Positions 11,795-22,211 of a stretch of 64,000 bases of DNA are shown here, piece by piece. The position numbers and the translations under genes were made by a program. This stretch comes from Balanoglossus misakiensis. Taxonomy: Eukaryota > Hemichordata. The notes beneath the pieces are model-generated. The model was not told the DNA's origin, ran no database searches, and saw nothing but the letters and a program-made list of their open reading frames with translations. The stretch spans positions 1,364,001 to 1,428,000 of the forward strand of contig CM082589.2 in NCBI GenBank assembly GCA_040954595.2, given 5' to 3'. The first letter of the stretch is position 1; every line of letters starts with the position of its first letter.

Positions 11795-12975
11795 TTGTGT
11801 CATAAAAGTTAATTATTATTTTTTGAAGACTTTTAACAGTGTTTGTTGAGACATGCAAACATTTGAATGATGGGGGGGGGGGGGTGTACTGTGTATACTG
11901 CCCTCAGGTGTCAGCATCACGTACACAATACTGCCCTCTATCAACGTTGACTTTAGTACAGTGCCAAATTTTGTGTGTGATTCAAGTCACCTGTTTCAGA
12001 ATTAACCATTGCATTAGAGACTTTCAGTGCATGTAAACCAGAAAATTCAAAGTTAACAACACTATTAGTAAATACCAAGTATTTTAAGGAAAATGTTAAA
12101 TTTTTAAGATTTATTGTACATTCTGTAAATGAGTATATGGGACTGATAACATTTTTGGACAAGAGAAAGCTTATACTGTTTATGATGGATGTTTGATTTT
12201 ATTCTTTATTTTTTGGGATTCGGGAATGTTTAATTAAAGTTGTGTGATATGTATGTGACAATATACTTTTATTCATAAATTTCTATGCCGAATAAAAGTT
12301 TATAGGACAGAAAACACAAATTGTAATGTTGTGTACTTCTGTTGTTGGCCATTTGAGTGTATAGGTTTTATCTCAACTGCCGAGCCCTCACGAGATCTCA
12401 CAGCGTCTTGTGGAGTTTGTAAAATGGTCTATTTCGGTCTACAACATCGCTTTGGTGAAAAACAAAATCCTTCGAGCAAGAATGGTAGAATACGTATCAG
12501 GGGTATTTTGTTGCAAAGTCTCTGTCGTCACATTTCCCTCTCTTTCACAGATTTTGTTAGGGTTGGAATCAAATAACAGCTTCTTGTGCCAAGAGTTCCT
12601 TCGAGTGTCAGATATGCATTTCATTGTGAGAACACTATCGACACAGACTCTTGTGTGCCATGCTAAAATTGTGTGTGTAGTGTTTTCACCGTGTACAGGT
12701 CTCTTACGTGTGTACGTTCTTGTTATAACGACAGAAAACTGCAAAACTTTCATTGCAATTCCTTCAAAAGGGTTTTGTGTTTTTAAAACCGAAACTAGAG
12801 ATCACATTCAGCACAGTCTCTCCAGAAAAACCGACTTTCTTGAGGAACTGTGCTTTCAGCTGAGCGTGGTCAACGAAGCATGTTTTTGGTGAAGAGTAAT
12901 ACGTATCGATGTCTCTCCGACCACCTTTGTGCAACAGGTAACTGATGCTTGTCACCATGGTAACTATTGTCAACA
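11795..12975 (+). other. HINT3 3' UTR, then intergenic DNA
   Basis: Contains a run of 13 G at 11872-11884 and the HINT3 poly(A) signal at 12291. From about 12300 to 12975 the DNA is less AT-rich and has overlapping open frames on both strands (12410-12892 plus; 12439-12753 and 12764-13099 minus), none with a recognisable domain or good splice context. Confidence 0.5.
12291..12296 (+). terminator. Poly(A) signal AATAAA, HINT3
   Basis: Canonical hexamer about 500 bases after the HINT3 stop, in AT-rich 3' UTR-like sequence. Confidence 0.6.
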
Positions 12976-13140
12976 ATGACGGTGCGTGACGTAGACTTGC
13001 CAGACTTCGAGCACCTGGTATTTCCAGAGTCGCCATCACTGTCTGAAGAAGGACAACTACCTTCCATGTTCTTGTGGATCGGAAAGAAACGCAGTGCAAA
13101 TAATAGGGGACCAGGAAAATTACATATCACGCTACCAGAG
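12976..13140 (+). other. Candidate first coding exon, possible SLC44A1 isoform A
   Basis: An ATG opens 55 codons of reasonable composition (begins MTVRDVDLPDFEHLVFPE, ends LHITLPE), closed by an excellent donor (GAG|GTAAGA) in phase 0. The next in-phase downstream exons belong to the SLC44A1-like gene, whose first shared exon (16706) also starts in phase 0. Assignment to that gene is inference; it could instead start an unseen gene. Confidence 0.35.
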
Positions 13141-14357
13141 GTAAGACTTAGGGGTTATTACTGTGTACAGGAATACTGAAAATGTCGCATGGTGCGCGTT
13201 TAATTCACAAGGAATATTGGCGTTTTCACGCATTGCCTCGGGTGGTTACGTAATTGACGCTTCTTTTCGTTCTGATCCCGTCATGGCTGCGCTAGGCATT
13301 TGAATATCGAATATACGAAAGAGATGTGTTTTTCCTCAGTTGGACAACGATTTCGTTAGGTTTCAAATCGTATATGACCAAGAAAGTGTCATTTTTGAGG
13401 CGGACAGACGACGGTAAGCGGAAACAATGGTTAGCTCGTCATCACTTTGATCCCATGGAATATCGATTTTTCTGCACAGATTATGACAGGGCGGAAATTG
13501 GGAACAAAAGGTGAAGGTAATCAATTCTCGTGAAGGTGGAATAGGGAATTGTTCGTCCTGGCCGTTTAGTAGAGATATTCCAAGCTCTCAATCTTAAAAT
13601 AGGGTTATAAAGCGACTTTATGTTGTGTTGAGATCATTTTTTTCCAAATCATCTCCAACGCCTTATACAATATTTTATACGCACGTGTCGCTCATTCTCG
13701 CCGTATTTTATACAATCCCATGTTTCCCGAAATGTTAGATCTAAAGTCAAACTCGACCCCCAACTATTAATTCAAGTTAGCCAACGAGTTTGTATTGTGT
13801 GGAGAGTCCGTACGGCAGTTAGACATCATCATCATCATCATCATTGTCAATCATTTCGATATCACGTTTGTATCGATAGCTCTAGAGGGCAGTAGAGTAT
13901 GACAACGCCTTGTGACAGACATTTGATTAAAACAGCAAAGATTAATCGAATAGTGATAGTAAAAACCAAACTATTTTAAATTTGAACATCCGAATTTAGC
14001 ATATGGTTCATAACAAAATTAAACACTGATTATGATAAATAATAATCACATTTCTTTTTAGTGGATTCGTCATTACAGCTGTCTCGGTAATAGATTCGCA
14101 TTTTATTGTTTTAATGCAGCGAAACAAAATACAATGTAATTAACAGGTAGAATATTGCGCGACCCTGCGGGTGACGTCACAGGGTTAATTTAAATACAGC
14201 CCAGTGCCCACCACTGCTGGTCGTGAGGGACACAGATGGTACAACTGCATCCGATTTGGTCTCTCCGATTCGCGTTGACTTTTACATTGTCATCTTAAAC
14301 GAGAAAAATTATCCAAACTTACTAATGAAAACAGTGGATAGATAACACATCGCAAGT
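13141..14357 (+). other. Region upstream of the main SLC44A1-like first exon
   Basis: Non-coding as far as I can see. It holds an ATC triplet repeat at about 13824-13844, a CTCF-like word (CTCTAGAGGGCAG) near 13880-13895, and, close to the 14358 start, a palindromic CRE (TGACGTCA, 14172-14179) followed by a TATA-like AT stretch. The last 200 bases probably contain a promoter and 5' UTR. Confidence 0.45.
14172..14179. promoter_or_regulatory. CRE palindrome TGACGTCA
   Basis: Full 8-bp cAMP-response-element/ATF palindrome 180 bases before the ATG at 14358. A TATA-like TTAATTTAAATA follows within 20 bases, so this is plausibly the core promoter of the MSDA isoform. Confidence 0.5.
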
Positions 14358-17300
14358 ATGTCTGATGCCAAAAGCGAAAAGGGCAAGGAACGAGAGCCCA
14401 TACTTAAACATGATGAGCTTGCAAAGGACTACGGACACAAATCCGACAAGAAAAAGGTTAGTTTATTGAAAATTTAAAATTTCATAATTCTTGTTTTCGT
14501 TGCAGGTGTTTAAAATGATAAACGATTAAATATTTTTTGCAATGGGTTGCTGTGGTGGAGGAACAAAAGTCGAACCTTTTGATGTAAGTATAAAATTCTT
14601 GGATGGAACTGGGATTATATTTGTCAAAACCCCCTTTTCCAATATCTGTTGCACAAACCGTCACCGAAGTTGTCTTTTTAAAAGAAAAATATGATAAATT
14701 AGTTTATGATTCCCCGGTCTCATGATAAGTCATTTCTCTATTCACTTTTTTTCTTTTCTCTTTCATTCTGGACTGTTTGTTTCTAGCATATTTTTCTCCA
14801 GTTCCATCGGTTTTATGTGATTTGTATATCGAGTCATAAACTGCCAGATTGCAGTTTTGTTGGTAATGAATCGTGACCGGCCGAGTGTCAGAGAGAAAAA
14901 TAAAATTAGAACACAAAACAAAATAACAATAGCTCGGGTACAGCATGTGCTGCTGGGATCACGTTATTTTAATTATTCAATATTAATCCCATTCAATCAT
15001 TTTATTTTGTGATAAACTACCAGATAAATGCATTTGCAGTATGTTTCGCATATCTGTAAACAATTGGTATCCAATTACTGAAGGATTCGGATGAAAAGTG
15101 TACGCCGATAATGAGGCAGTCAATTTTTGAAATGAATCCCTTGCGAAAGATGCGCGATGAGCGAATTCAATATTAGGACGCAGGAGTTTATTTCAATTAT
15201 TGTAATGGAACAAAACTAAATAATGAATTCCTTATCAATGAGAGCGAGTTCGACAGCAGTTATCAGAGAAACTAAGCAATCTTCTTTTGTGTTCTATTTC
15301 AGCTGAAATGTCAAATTAATTACCAGTCTGCAGTCAGATACGATTCTCTTACAATGCTGAGTTTTGGGTGATCCAATTATGCAATATTGTGTCAGTCTGA
15401 AATTTTGAATCCAAATGTATAATAGCCCCACGAACGCACCAACGCCTGTTAGTACCTTCTATTTTTGTCGTAGTTGATTGATAGGTATGTCACAGACAGC
15501 GAAAGAGTACCTACGCCCAGAACTATCCATACTTTTACTACCAGGACCTTTGGCCTCGCTATTACGAAAACATACTTTTGCGAAAAACAAACAAACAGAT
15601 ACATTCATGCGTCTCATGGTAGTCGTATGATGTATATAGTTAGTATTATTTATCACTTGTCTGTCTGTACTTAGGTGGTGTTGAGATGATATAAACATGC
15701 AAGCAGACAAAAAGTGGCAGAACCAAAAAATACAAGCAAACCCCTGGTACCAGTAATATACATTTTCCATACATAAGCTTATATAACTGAAAAAAATTAA
15801 TACGATATTTTTTTCGTGTTGTATGTTAGTTCAACTGGTATAGACCCGGTATACTTCACCAGGGAAATCATTTAAGTGGTATTTGTATTTATAAGCTCAC
15901 AAACAATTAAAAAATGAAAACAATTTTAACGTTTCAGCAGAATATAATTATGTTCCACTGTGGTGGAGGCCAGTATATTTCCACTGAAAATATTAATAGA
16001 CGCTTCGCTAAATTCATCGATGAAAGTAAAACGAAAATCATTTTTTAAGGGAAATGACCACCCAGTTCCCGTATCCAACCATCATCGACGTTTTTTTTTC
16101 TCGTCCGGTTGCTATAAATAAAAAGTCGTGGGATAATTGTGGAGATATTACAACAGAATTGCAAAACGTTACATTTATTGTTATCAGGGACCGCTTTGTG
16201 ATGCAAATGGTTAATGAACGGGAATACAAAAAGAAAATGACAGCAATCTCTGTGTGATATCGTATTTGCACAGAATTGGAAATCAAAATCTATTTTACTA
16301 TAGCAAAATCATATTCATATAAAGATATTAATTATTACTCGATTCAATACAACAGGCTTTACGTGTTGCATAACGATGTATCTTAACCTCCATATGATTT
16401 CGATAATTAATCGTCTGGTAGATATTGTGTGTGATGTGTCATGCGTCTGTAGAGGGCGCGGTTCGGGGTGCGCGTCGGTGCGCGTTCCTTTCATTTATGA
16501 CGTCACAAGCAGTTGAGAAATACATGAAACATGTGAAAATAAACCAGTTTTAGGGAAATGGTGCGTCGGAAGGTATGGCGTCGCAATGTTAGGCGTCAGA
16601 AGGTAAGAAATGAGTAAGCTTGAGAAAAGTAAAACGACCCCCTCCAAGTCTTCTTTGCCAAAAGTTCATGATGACAATCAACTACTCCGTTTGATTTGAT
16701 CACAGGGGAAAAGTGCCCAAGATGAAGAAGAATTCGATGGACCTATAAAAGACCGAAGTTGTCGTGATGTCCTCTGTTGTCTCATCTTCCTGGCATTTTG
16801 GGGCGGAATGGTAAGTATTGATACGTATTATGTTAATTTTGTCGTTCTATCCTGAAAATAAACCGTCAAAAAACTTCATCTTTTCTTTTCATTTCAGGGT
16901 TACATTGCCTACGTTTCAATCCTAAACGGCCAACCCGAACGCCTTATTTTTGGAGTTGACAGTTATGGCAATGTATGTGGCGCCAAGAATTCGCCAATTG
17001 ACAACGTTTCACTATCTGGTATGGATATGACTGATCGAAAGTAAGTTCCTGTGTTTTTGAACATATAAATGACTTTCCAAAAGGAAAGACATGTATAGTT
17101 ATTTCTAATTTCAATTTTTCATTGCAGGTATGTATTCTATTTCAACTTTTTGGCCATAACCAATCCTCTTGAAGACAGCAAAGTCATCTGCGTGTCCGGT
17201 TGTCCGAATGGAACGTTTGTGACCAAATGGGATCTCAAAGATTACGCTGTATCTGAAAACATCTCACTTTGCAGCTATGATGTTCCCGTCAGTGATTATA

Positions 17301-20300
17301 CAGCGCTTAGCACCACCACCGGCGAAACTGGCGACTGTCCACAACTACCGTTGACCAGTCAGTAAGTAAAGCGCCCTCAATAGTTTAACAAATAAATGCC
17401 TTTGTGTTTTCACGATTATAAAAGTTTTAATTCGCATTGAATTATTTATAATTCCAGGATATCAGTATTAAACCGATGTCTACCAGTTGACTTGTTATCT
17501 ATAGCATCTGATTCTATTGGGTTTCTAAACGCTGACCTCATCGAGGTAAGATTTTCCAGTATCCTTGGTCAGTTGATGTGCAAATCTTTTCAATTTTGCC
17601 ACACAGTATTTTTCTAAATATGAATAATTTAATAACTTGAAACAAGAACATAATTATACCATTATTATTGCTCCATGTTCTTTCAGAAAATTATGAGTGA
17701 CATTGAGAAGACCTGGTTACAGATTGTTTATTTGTGTGCAGTATCAGTTGGTAAGATCTGTACTTATAGAACAATTCCTTTATTTTCAGAATATACTGGG
17801 TAAAATTGGAACATTTCAGGACCACTTAAACCATTCACACATAGTATTTGAAACGTTTCAATGGTCCATGTGTGAATGCTATTATAGTTCTGTTATGGGT
17901 GCCTTGTGATTCTATCAATTGGTGTGTATGCGTCCTCTATAGACAATCCAATCCCCTCCTTTTTTATCTTACAGGATTTGCTCTAGTGATGACACTAGTG
18001 ATGCGATTCTTTGCCAAAATCATCATTTATATCGTCATCATCATCTTTGTGGTTGGCAGTCTTGGAGGCTCGGGTTTTCTGTGGTATCTTTGGTACGATG
18101 CTCACACTACCTTGCAGGAAACTCCGGAAGATTGTAAGTTTGGAATGGCTTTGTAACAAGCACGGAAAACACTGAGAGATATGTATCAGATTGTTTGAAC
18201 ATACATACATACACACATGTACATATATACAATATTTTAGCAGTTTAATAAATTCCCATTCTATATTGTCCACAGTGCGATTGGATGCAGACAAGGAGAA
18301 TGTTACAACTTTGTTAATCTATGCGTCAGTTGCATCAGGTGTTACGGTAAGTTTAACCCTGATGAAATAATTATTTGCTGTAAATTGTTAAAATCATTTC
18401 ACAATAAGCTACTTATCAAATGAGACTAATATACCCCATCTGGTGAAATCACTGTCTGTTTCTATGACAACTCATTCTGTATTTTCCACAGTTAATATTT
18501 CTGCTGATCTTACTTGTGATGAGAAAACGAATTGGATTGGTAGTTGCATTGTTCACAGAAGCCGGCAAAGCCATTGCATATTCACCTTTTCTGCTGATAC
18601 AACCATTTTGGGTGAGTCTCTCGGGATTTCTTAGCATAAAGATTCAAGTGAGATGTTCTTGGTGCCACAAATCGCATGAGAAGAGATCATATTACTGGTG
18701 GTATAGTATTGAATCAGTGTCCATATACTGGTATGTAAAATAATACATTTTCCCATTCTTTCTTATTTCAGACGTTTATTGCTGTCGTTATTTTAGCTGG
18801 TTATTGGTTATTTGTCTATCTGTACCTGGCAACTGCAGGCCAACCCCAACTTGACGAAGATACAGGCTTTGTTGAATATATCGAAGATAAAGAAATTACT
18901 GTAAGTACCAGAGTGCCGATAGTAGTAGCCTAAACTATATAGGACCCTTATAAGCCATGATAATGAATGAAAATATTGCATTTTCGATAAAAATGTTGTT
19001 TTCTTTGTTGTAGTATTTTTTCTGGTACCACCTATTTGGTCTTCTGTGGGGAGCAGCGTTTCTATGGGCGTGTCAGGAAATCACCATCGCCGGTGCTGTT
19101 GCTATGTGGTTCTTCACTAGAGAGAAGAAAAATATGCCAAGGTTTCCCATCTTGACAAGCATGTATAGAGTTTTAAGGTGAGAACTTGACCCTTGAACTT
19201 TTGAGAACTCTGTAACCCTTTGTATTTTCAACATTTTTACGCATTTCACCAATGAACTATGATTTCATGAACTGTATCATTTGTGTATTGGTTGTTCCAC
19301 ACACTTGCATCTTTAATGAATTTTGTCTTTTAGGTATCATCTTGGCTCGATAGCATTTGGGTCGTTTCTGATTGCTTTGGTGCAAATGGCAAGGATTGTT
19401 CTGGGCTACATTCAATCTAAGTAAGTAAACTTTTATGTAACAAAAGAAAATTAGACACAACAGAGACCAACATTATGTTTTCTATTCATGAATCTCATTT
19501 TGCGGAGTACCTATTTCGATGAAAAACATTTTCATATTTTGACTATTATACATTTTGTTCTTCTTTTATTTAACAGACTCCATGGTACAGAAAACAAACT
19601 TCTGGAGTATCTTTTGAAGTGTATGCAGTGTTGTCTGTGGTGTTTTGAAAAGTTCCTAAAGTTTATCAACAGGAATGCCTACATAGAGATAGGTAAGTAC
19701 AAAGTCTGTTTTGTAGACATCCTATAGTTGTCCTATATGATACTTGTGTCCTATAACCTACAGGATGTTAACCCACCTATAGGATATGTCCTGAAAAACA
19801 GTTCTGAAGTTTATGTGCTTCCTTGAGAAAGGTAGAAAGACATGATAAACTTAATATACTGCTATCATGATGCACTTTCATGTTTTTCATTGCAGCCATA
19901 TATGGACACAACTTTTGCAAAGCAGCCCAGAAAGCGTTTACAGTGATTCTGTCCAATGCGCTGAGAGTGGCGGCCATAAATTCCGTTGGTGACTTTTGTC
20001 TCTTCTTGGGCAAACTGGCTGTTGTCGCGGCAACTGCTGTTATTGGTATTGAAGTCTTCCTCAAGGTTGGTCATTGTGTTTCTTGTTTACAAGTGAATGA
20101 ATGAATGAATGAATGAATGAATTCATGAATGAATGAATTCATGAATGAATGAATGAATGAAGGCCATGTTGACTTTATTTTTTCAGACATATTCTTCTCT
20201 AATACTGAAACACTAAGTATTTCACCTAATAGGACAGCTTGTATATGAAAAAGACATAGTTGTTGGTAGTCCAGCATTCTCAAGGTTTAAGTTGCTCAGA

Positions 20301-20904
20301 AAAAAAATTATGCTTTGTATATTTTGTCATTGTATGTAAGATATAAAATTTTTGTCTATCTTTGTGTTCTCAGGATGTGGAAGATGTTCACTATGAAGCT
20401 ATTCCAATAGCACTGGCTTGTGTCTTTGCCTTTATCATCAGCCATACGTTCCTCTCAGTGTACGAGGTATACAAACATCTTTTTTTTCTTAAATACATGT
20501 AGCTAGAAACATTTGTAATTCCAAGAAAATGACATGACATAAAGTGAAGAAAGACACATTTTTGTTTGAGAAAAATACTTATTTTTCTATTTGCAGATGA
20601 CAATCGACACAATATTTATCTGTTTCTGTGAAGACTGTGAAATGAATGATGGTGTCACAAAACCATATTTCATGAGTTTGAACTTGATGGTAAGTAAAAA
20701 AATAACTCGAACAAGTTTTTGGACTCAATATACAGTATGTTTTAATATGAGACAAGTAATTTTTTATGTTCTTCCCACAAACAGTCATATGTGGATAATT
20801 CATCTGAAGCCATGGAAGCCTCAGAAATGAGAGAAAAACAGAAGATCGCAGCCAAGAAGATAAACGATGAATTCTTAGAGAAAAAGGAAATGGCTAAGGA
20901 TTGA
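14358..20904 (+). CDS. SLC44A1: Choline transporter-like protein, CTL1 type
   Basis: Seventeen exons join without a phase error: 14358-14456, 16706-16810, 16898-17040, 17128-17361, 17458-17545, 17687-17750, 17975-18133, 18276-18346, 18492-18611, 18772-18900, 19014-19177, 19334-19420, 19577-19692, 19896-20065, 20374-20466, 20597-20689, 20785-20904. The product is 684 residues with the MSDA start, close to vertebrate CTL1. Family hallmarks are DRSCRDV before the first membrane helix, a large Cys-rich extracellular loop, many hydrophobic helices, and the conserved core ([46 protein letters not shown]). The C-terminus resembles CTL1 more than CTL2. The family carries choline across plasma and mitochondrial membranes. 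Several alternative first exons are described separately. Confidence 0.93.
14542..14583 (+). other. SLC44A1: Alternative first coding exon encoding MGCC (SLC44A1-like)
   Basis: Codes [14 protein letters not shown] and ends at a GTAAGT donor in phase 0, matching the shared exon at 16706. Vertebrate CTL1 also begins MGCC, so this is probably the ancestral N-terminus (665-residue product). Gly2 and Cys3/Cys4 fit N-myristoylation plus palmitoylation. A good acceptor at 14504-14505 suggests it may be spliced to a non-coding exon. Joined after the 14358 exon it would instead cause early termination. Confidence 0.7.
16498..16505. promoter_or_regulatory. CRE palindrome TGACGTCA near an internal SLC44A1 promoter
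   Basis: Lies 53 bases before a candidate first exon, just downstream of a short GC-rich, CpG-rich patch (about 16450-16490) that stands out from the AT-rich surroundings and includes a CTCF-like TGTAGAGGGCGCG. Confidence 0.45.
16558..16602 (+). other. Candidate basic alternative first exon (SLC44A1-like)
   Basis: ATG opens 15 codons ([15 protein letters not shown]) ending at AAG|GTAAGA in phase 0, only 103 bases before the shared exon at 16706. CRE and CpG-rich sequence immediately upstream support a promoter. An inner donor (AAG|GTATGG, after five codons) is also in phase 0. Confidence 0.4.
20097..20163 (+). repeat. TGAA tetranucleotide repeat
   Basis: About 16 copies of TGAA interrupted twice by GAATTCATGAA, in an intron of the SLC44A1-like gene. 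Confidence 0.9.
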
Positions 20905-21210
20905 GAGAAATAATTCATAAATATAATGAATTCAGGCCTGGAATGAATTAAAGTACAAATGGCAAAGTTGCTTGCTTATGAAACTGCCTTTTTGTTTGTC
21001 ATGAAATATAATACTGCACAGTACACATGACCATCATGCAAAGTTATAATTAGGCCACACCTTCTGTCAATCAGTATTATGTGAACCAATCAGTACAGAG
21101 GTGCTTGATATCTGATAGCCAATCACAGATCAGAAAACATTGTCATTGTGTATATTGTAAATATTATTGGTAGGTATATTTAACTGGAAAATATTTATTT
21201 GTTTTACATG

Positions 21211-21377
21211 TTTGTTTGTGCAGATATTAAGTATGTCAACTACTGTTTAACATTTAAGTCATGATCACCTTGATGATTTTACTATCTTCTGTAGTTTGTT
21301 TGTGCAGATATTAAGTATGTCAACTACTGTTTAACATTTAAGTCATGATCACCTTGATGATTTTACTATCTTCTGTA
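21211..21377 (+). repeat. Perfect 84-bp tandem duplication
   Basis: The unit beginning TTTGTTTGTGCAGATATTAA starts at 21211 and again at 21295. The two copies match base for base through TTCTGTA. Identity implies a very recent duplication or an assembly artefact. Confidence 0.95.
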
Positions 21378-21769
21378 TTTTATCTACACAGCCTTGAAGG
21401 GCCTTGCTTCTCAATCTCACCTTGATTGAAAATTTAAAAATTGTTTGGTTTTTCTTGTCATTTACAAAATCTTAAAATTTTAAGATCTGGCTATAATTTA
21501 CTTTTAACTTTTAATTACATGTAGGCCTCTGTCTTGCTGGGGGAGAGTACATTCACCAAGGCTACCATTTGCTGACATTTGAGCAAAGGAAACATTGTTT
21601 TTAAGTGTGTGTGTTTTTGTTTGTTTGTCTGTCTGTGTGTGTGTGTGTCATGTGCTCAGATCATGTGAGGACATGCCGTTGAAATTTTCATAACTTAAGA
21701 ATATGAATATATTTTCTATGTAAAAAAAGCTATACCATCTGTATCGTCAATTTCTGTGCATGTTTTGGA

Positions 21770-21775
21770 AATAAA
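21770..21775 (+). terminator. Poly(A) signal AATAAA, SLC44A1-like gene
   Basis: Canonical hexamer about 870 bases after the stop codon and before the next gene. Confidence 0.6.
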
Positions 21776-22100
21776 ACAATTCTTCTATAATTGTTTCTGT
21801 TGTATGCACACAAATTTCACAAGAATGAAAGTTTATCTCCTGTCATTGTGTAGTGTTAGTTTTGCAAGAGCGACCGTTGTAATTCAAAGATTATCTTTGA
21901 AACGAAACGGTTCTAATGTTTCGCGATATTAATATTAGATTTTTATGTCGCTGCTTTTATCTCGTGAAGCAATCCGCTCGAAACTTTAGAAAGTCGGAGT
22001 GCCAAAAATGGTGATTTGAACTTTGTATCTTCATGACAAAGTTAGGTGGTCCTTTCCACCTAGCATTTCTTTATTTCAGTGGAGGCGAGTTACAACGAAC

Positions 22101-22172
22101 ATGTTTACCGATGAAGTCATCATGCCTGTCAACGCTAATGAACAGGAAGTCGTAGAAATCCGCGAATTTTGA
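22101..22172 (+). promoter_or_regulatory. Upstream ORF before the bZIP start
   Basis: ATG to TGA, 23 codons (begins MFTDEVIMPVNANEQ), ending 39 bases before the bZIP ATG at 22212 with no overlap. A uORF of this size and spacing could limit or condition translation of the main frame, provided the transcript starts upstream of it. Transcript start is not visible. Confidence 0.45.
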
Positions 22173-22211
22173 GAAGAAATTTGGATATTTTAACCACAAA
22201 ATTCCTCCAAA

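Larger units (their letters stand above)
20905..22211 (+). other. SLC44A1-like 3' UTR and bZIP promoter/5' UTR
   Basis: The 3' UTR holds an 84-bp perfect tandem duplication, a TG-rich tract near 21605-21650 and an AATAAA at 21770-21775. From about 21850 the sequence changes character and leads into the bZIP gene, with an upstream ORF at 22101-22172. Confidence 0.6.

Noticed and set aside
12410-13130. Open frames of 86-160 codons on both strands
   Set aside because: Mutually overlapping with no recognisable motif; only the 12976-13140 ATG-to-donor exon has support.
20591-20830. Open frame running through the donor at 20690
   Set aside because: It reads through an intron of the SLC44A1-like gene; true coding stops at the GTAAGT donor.
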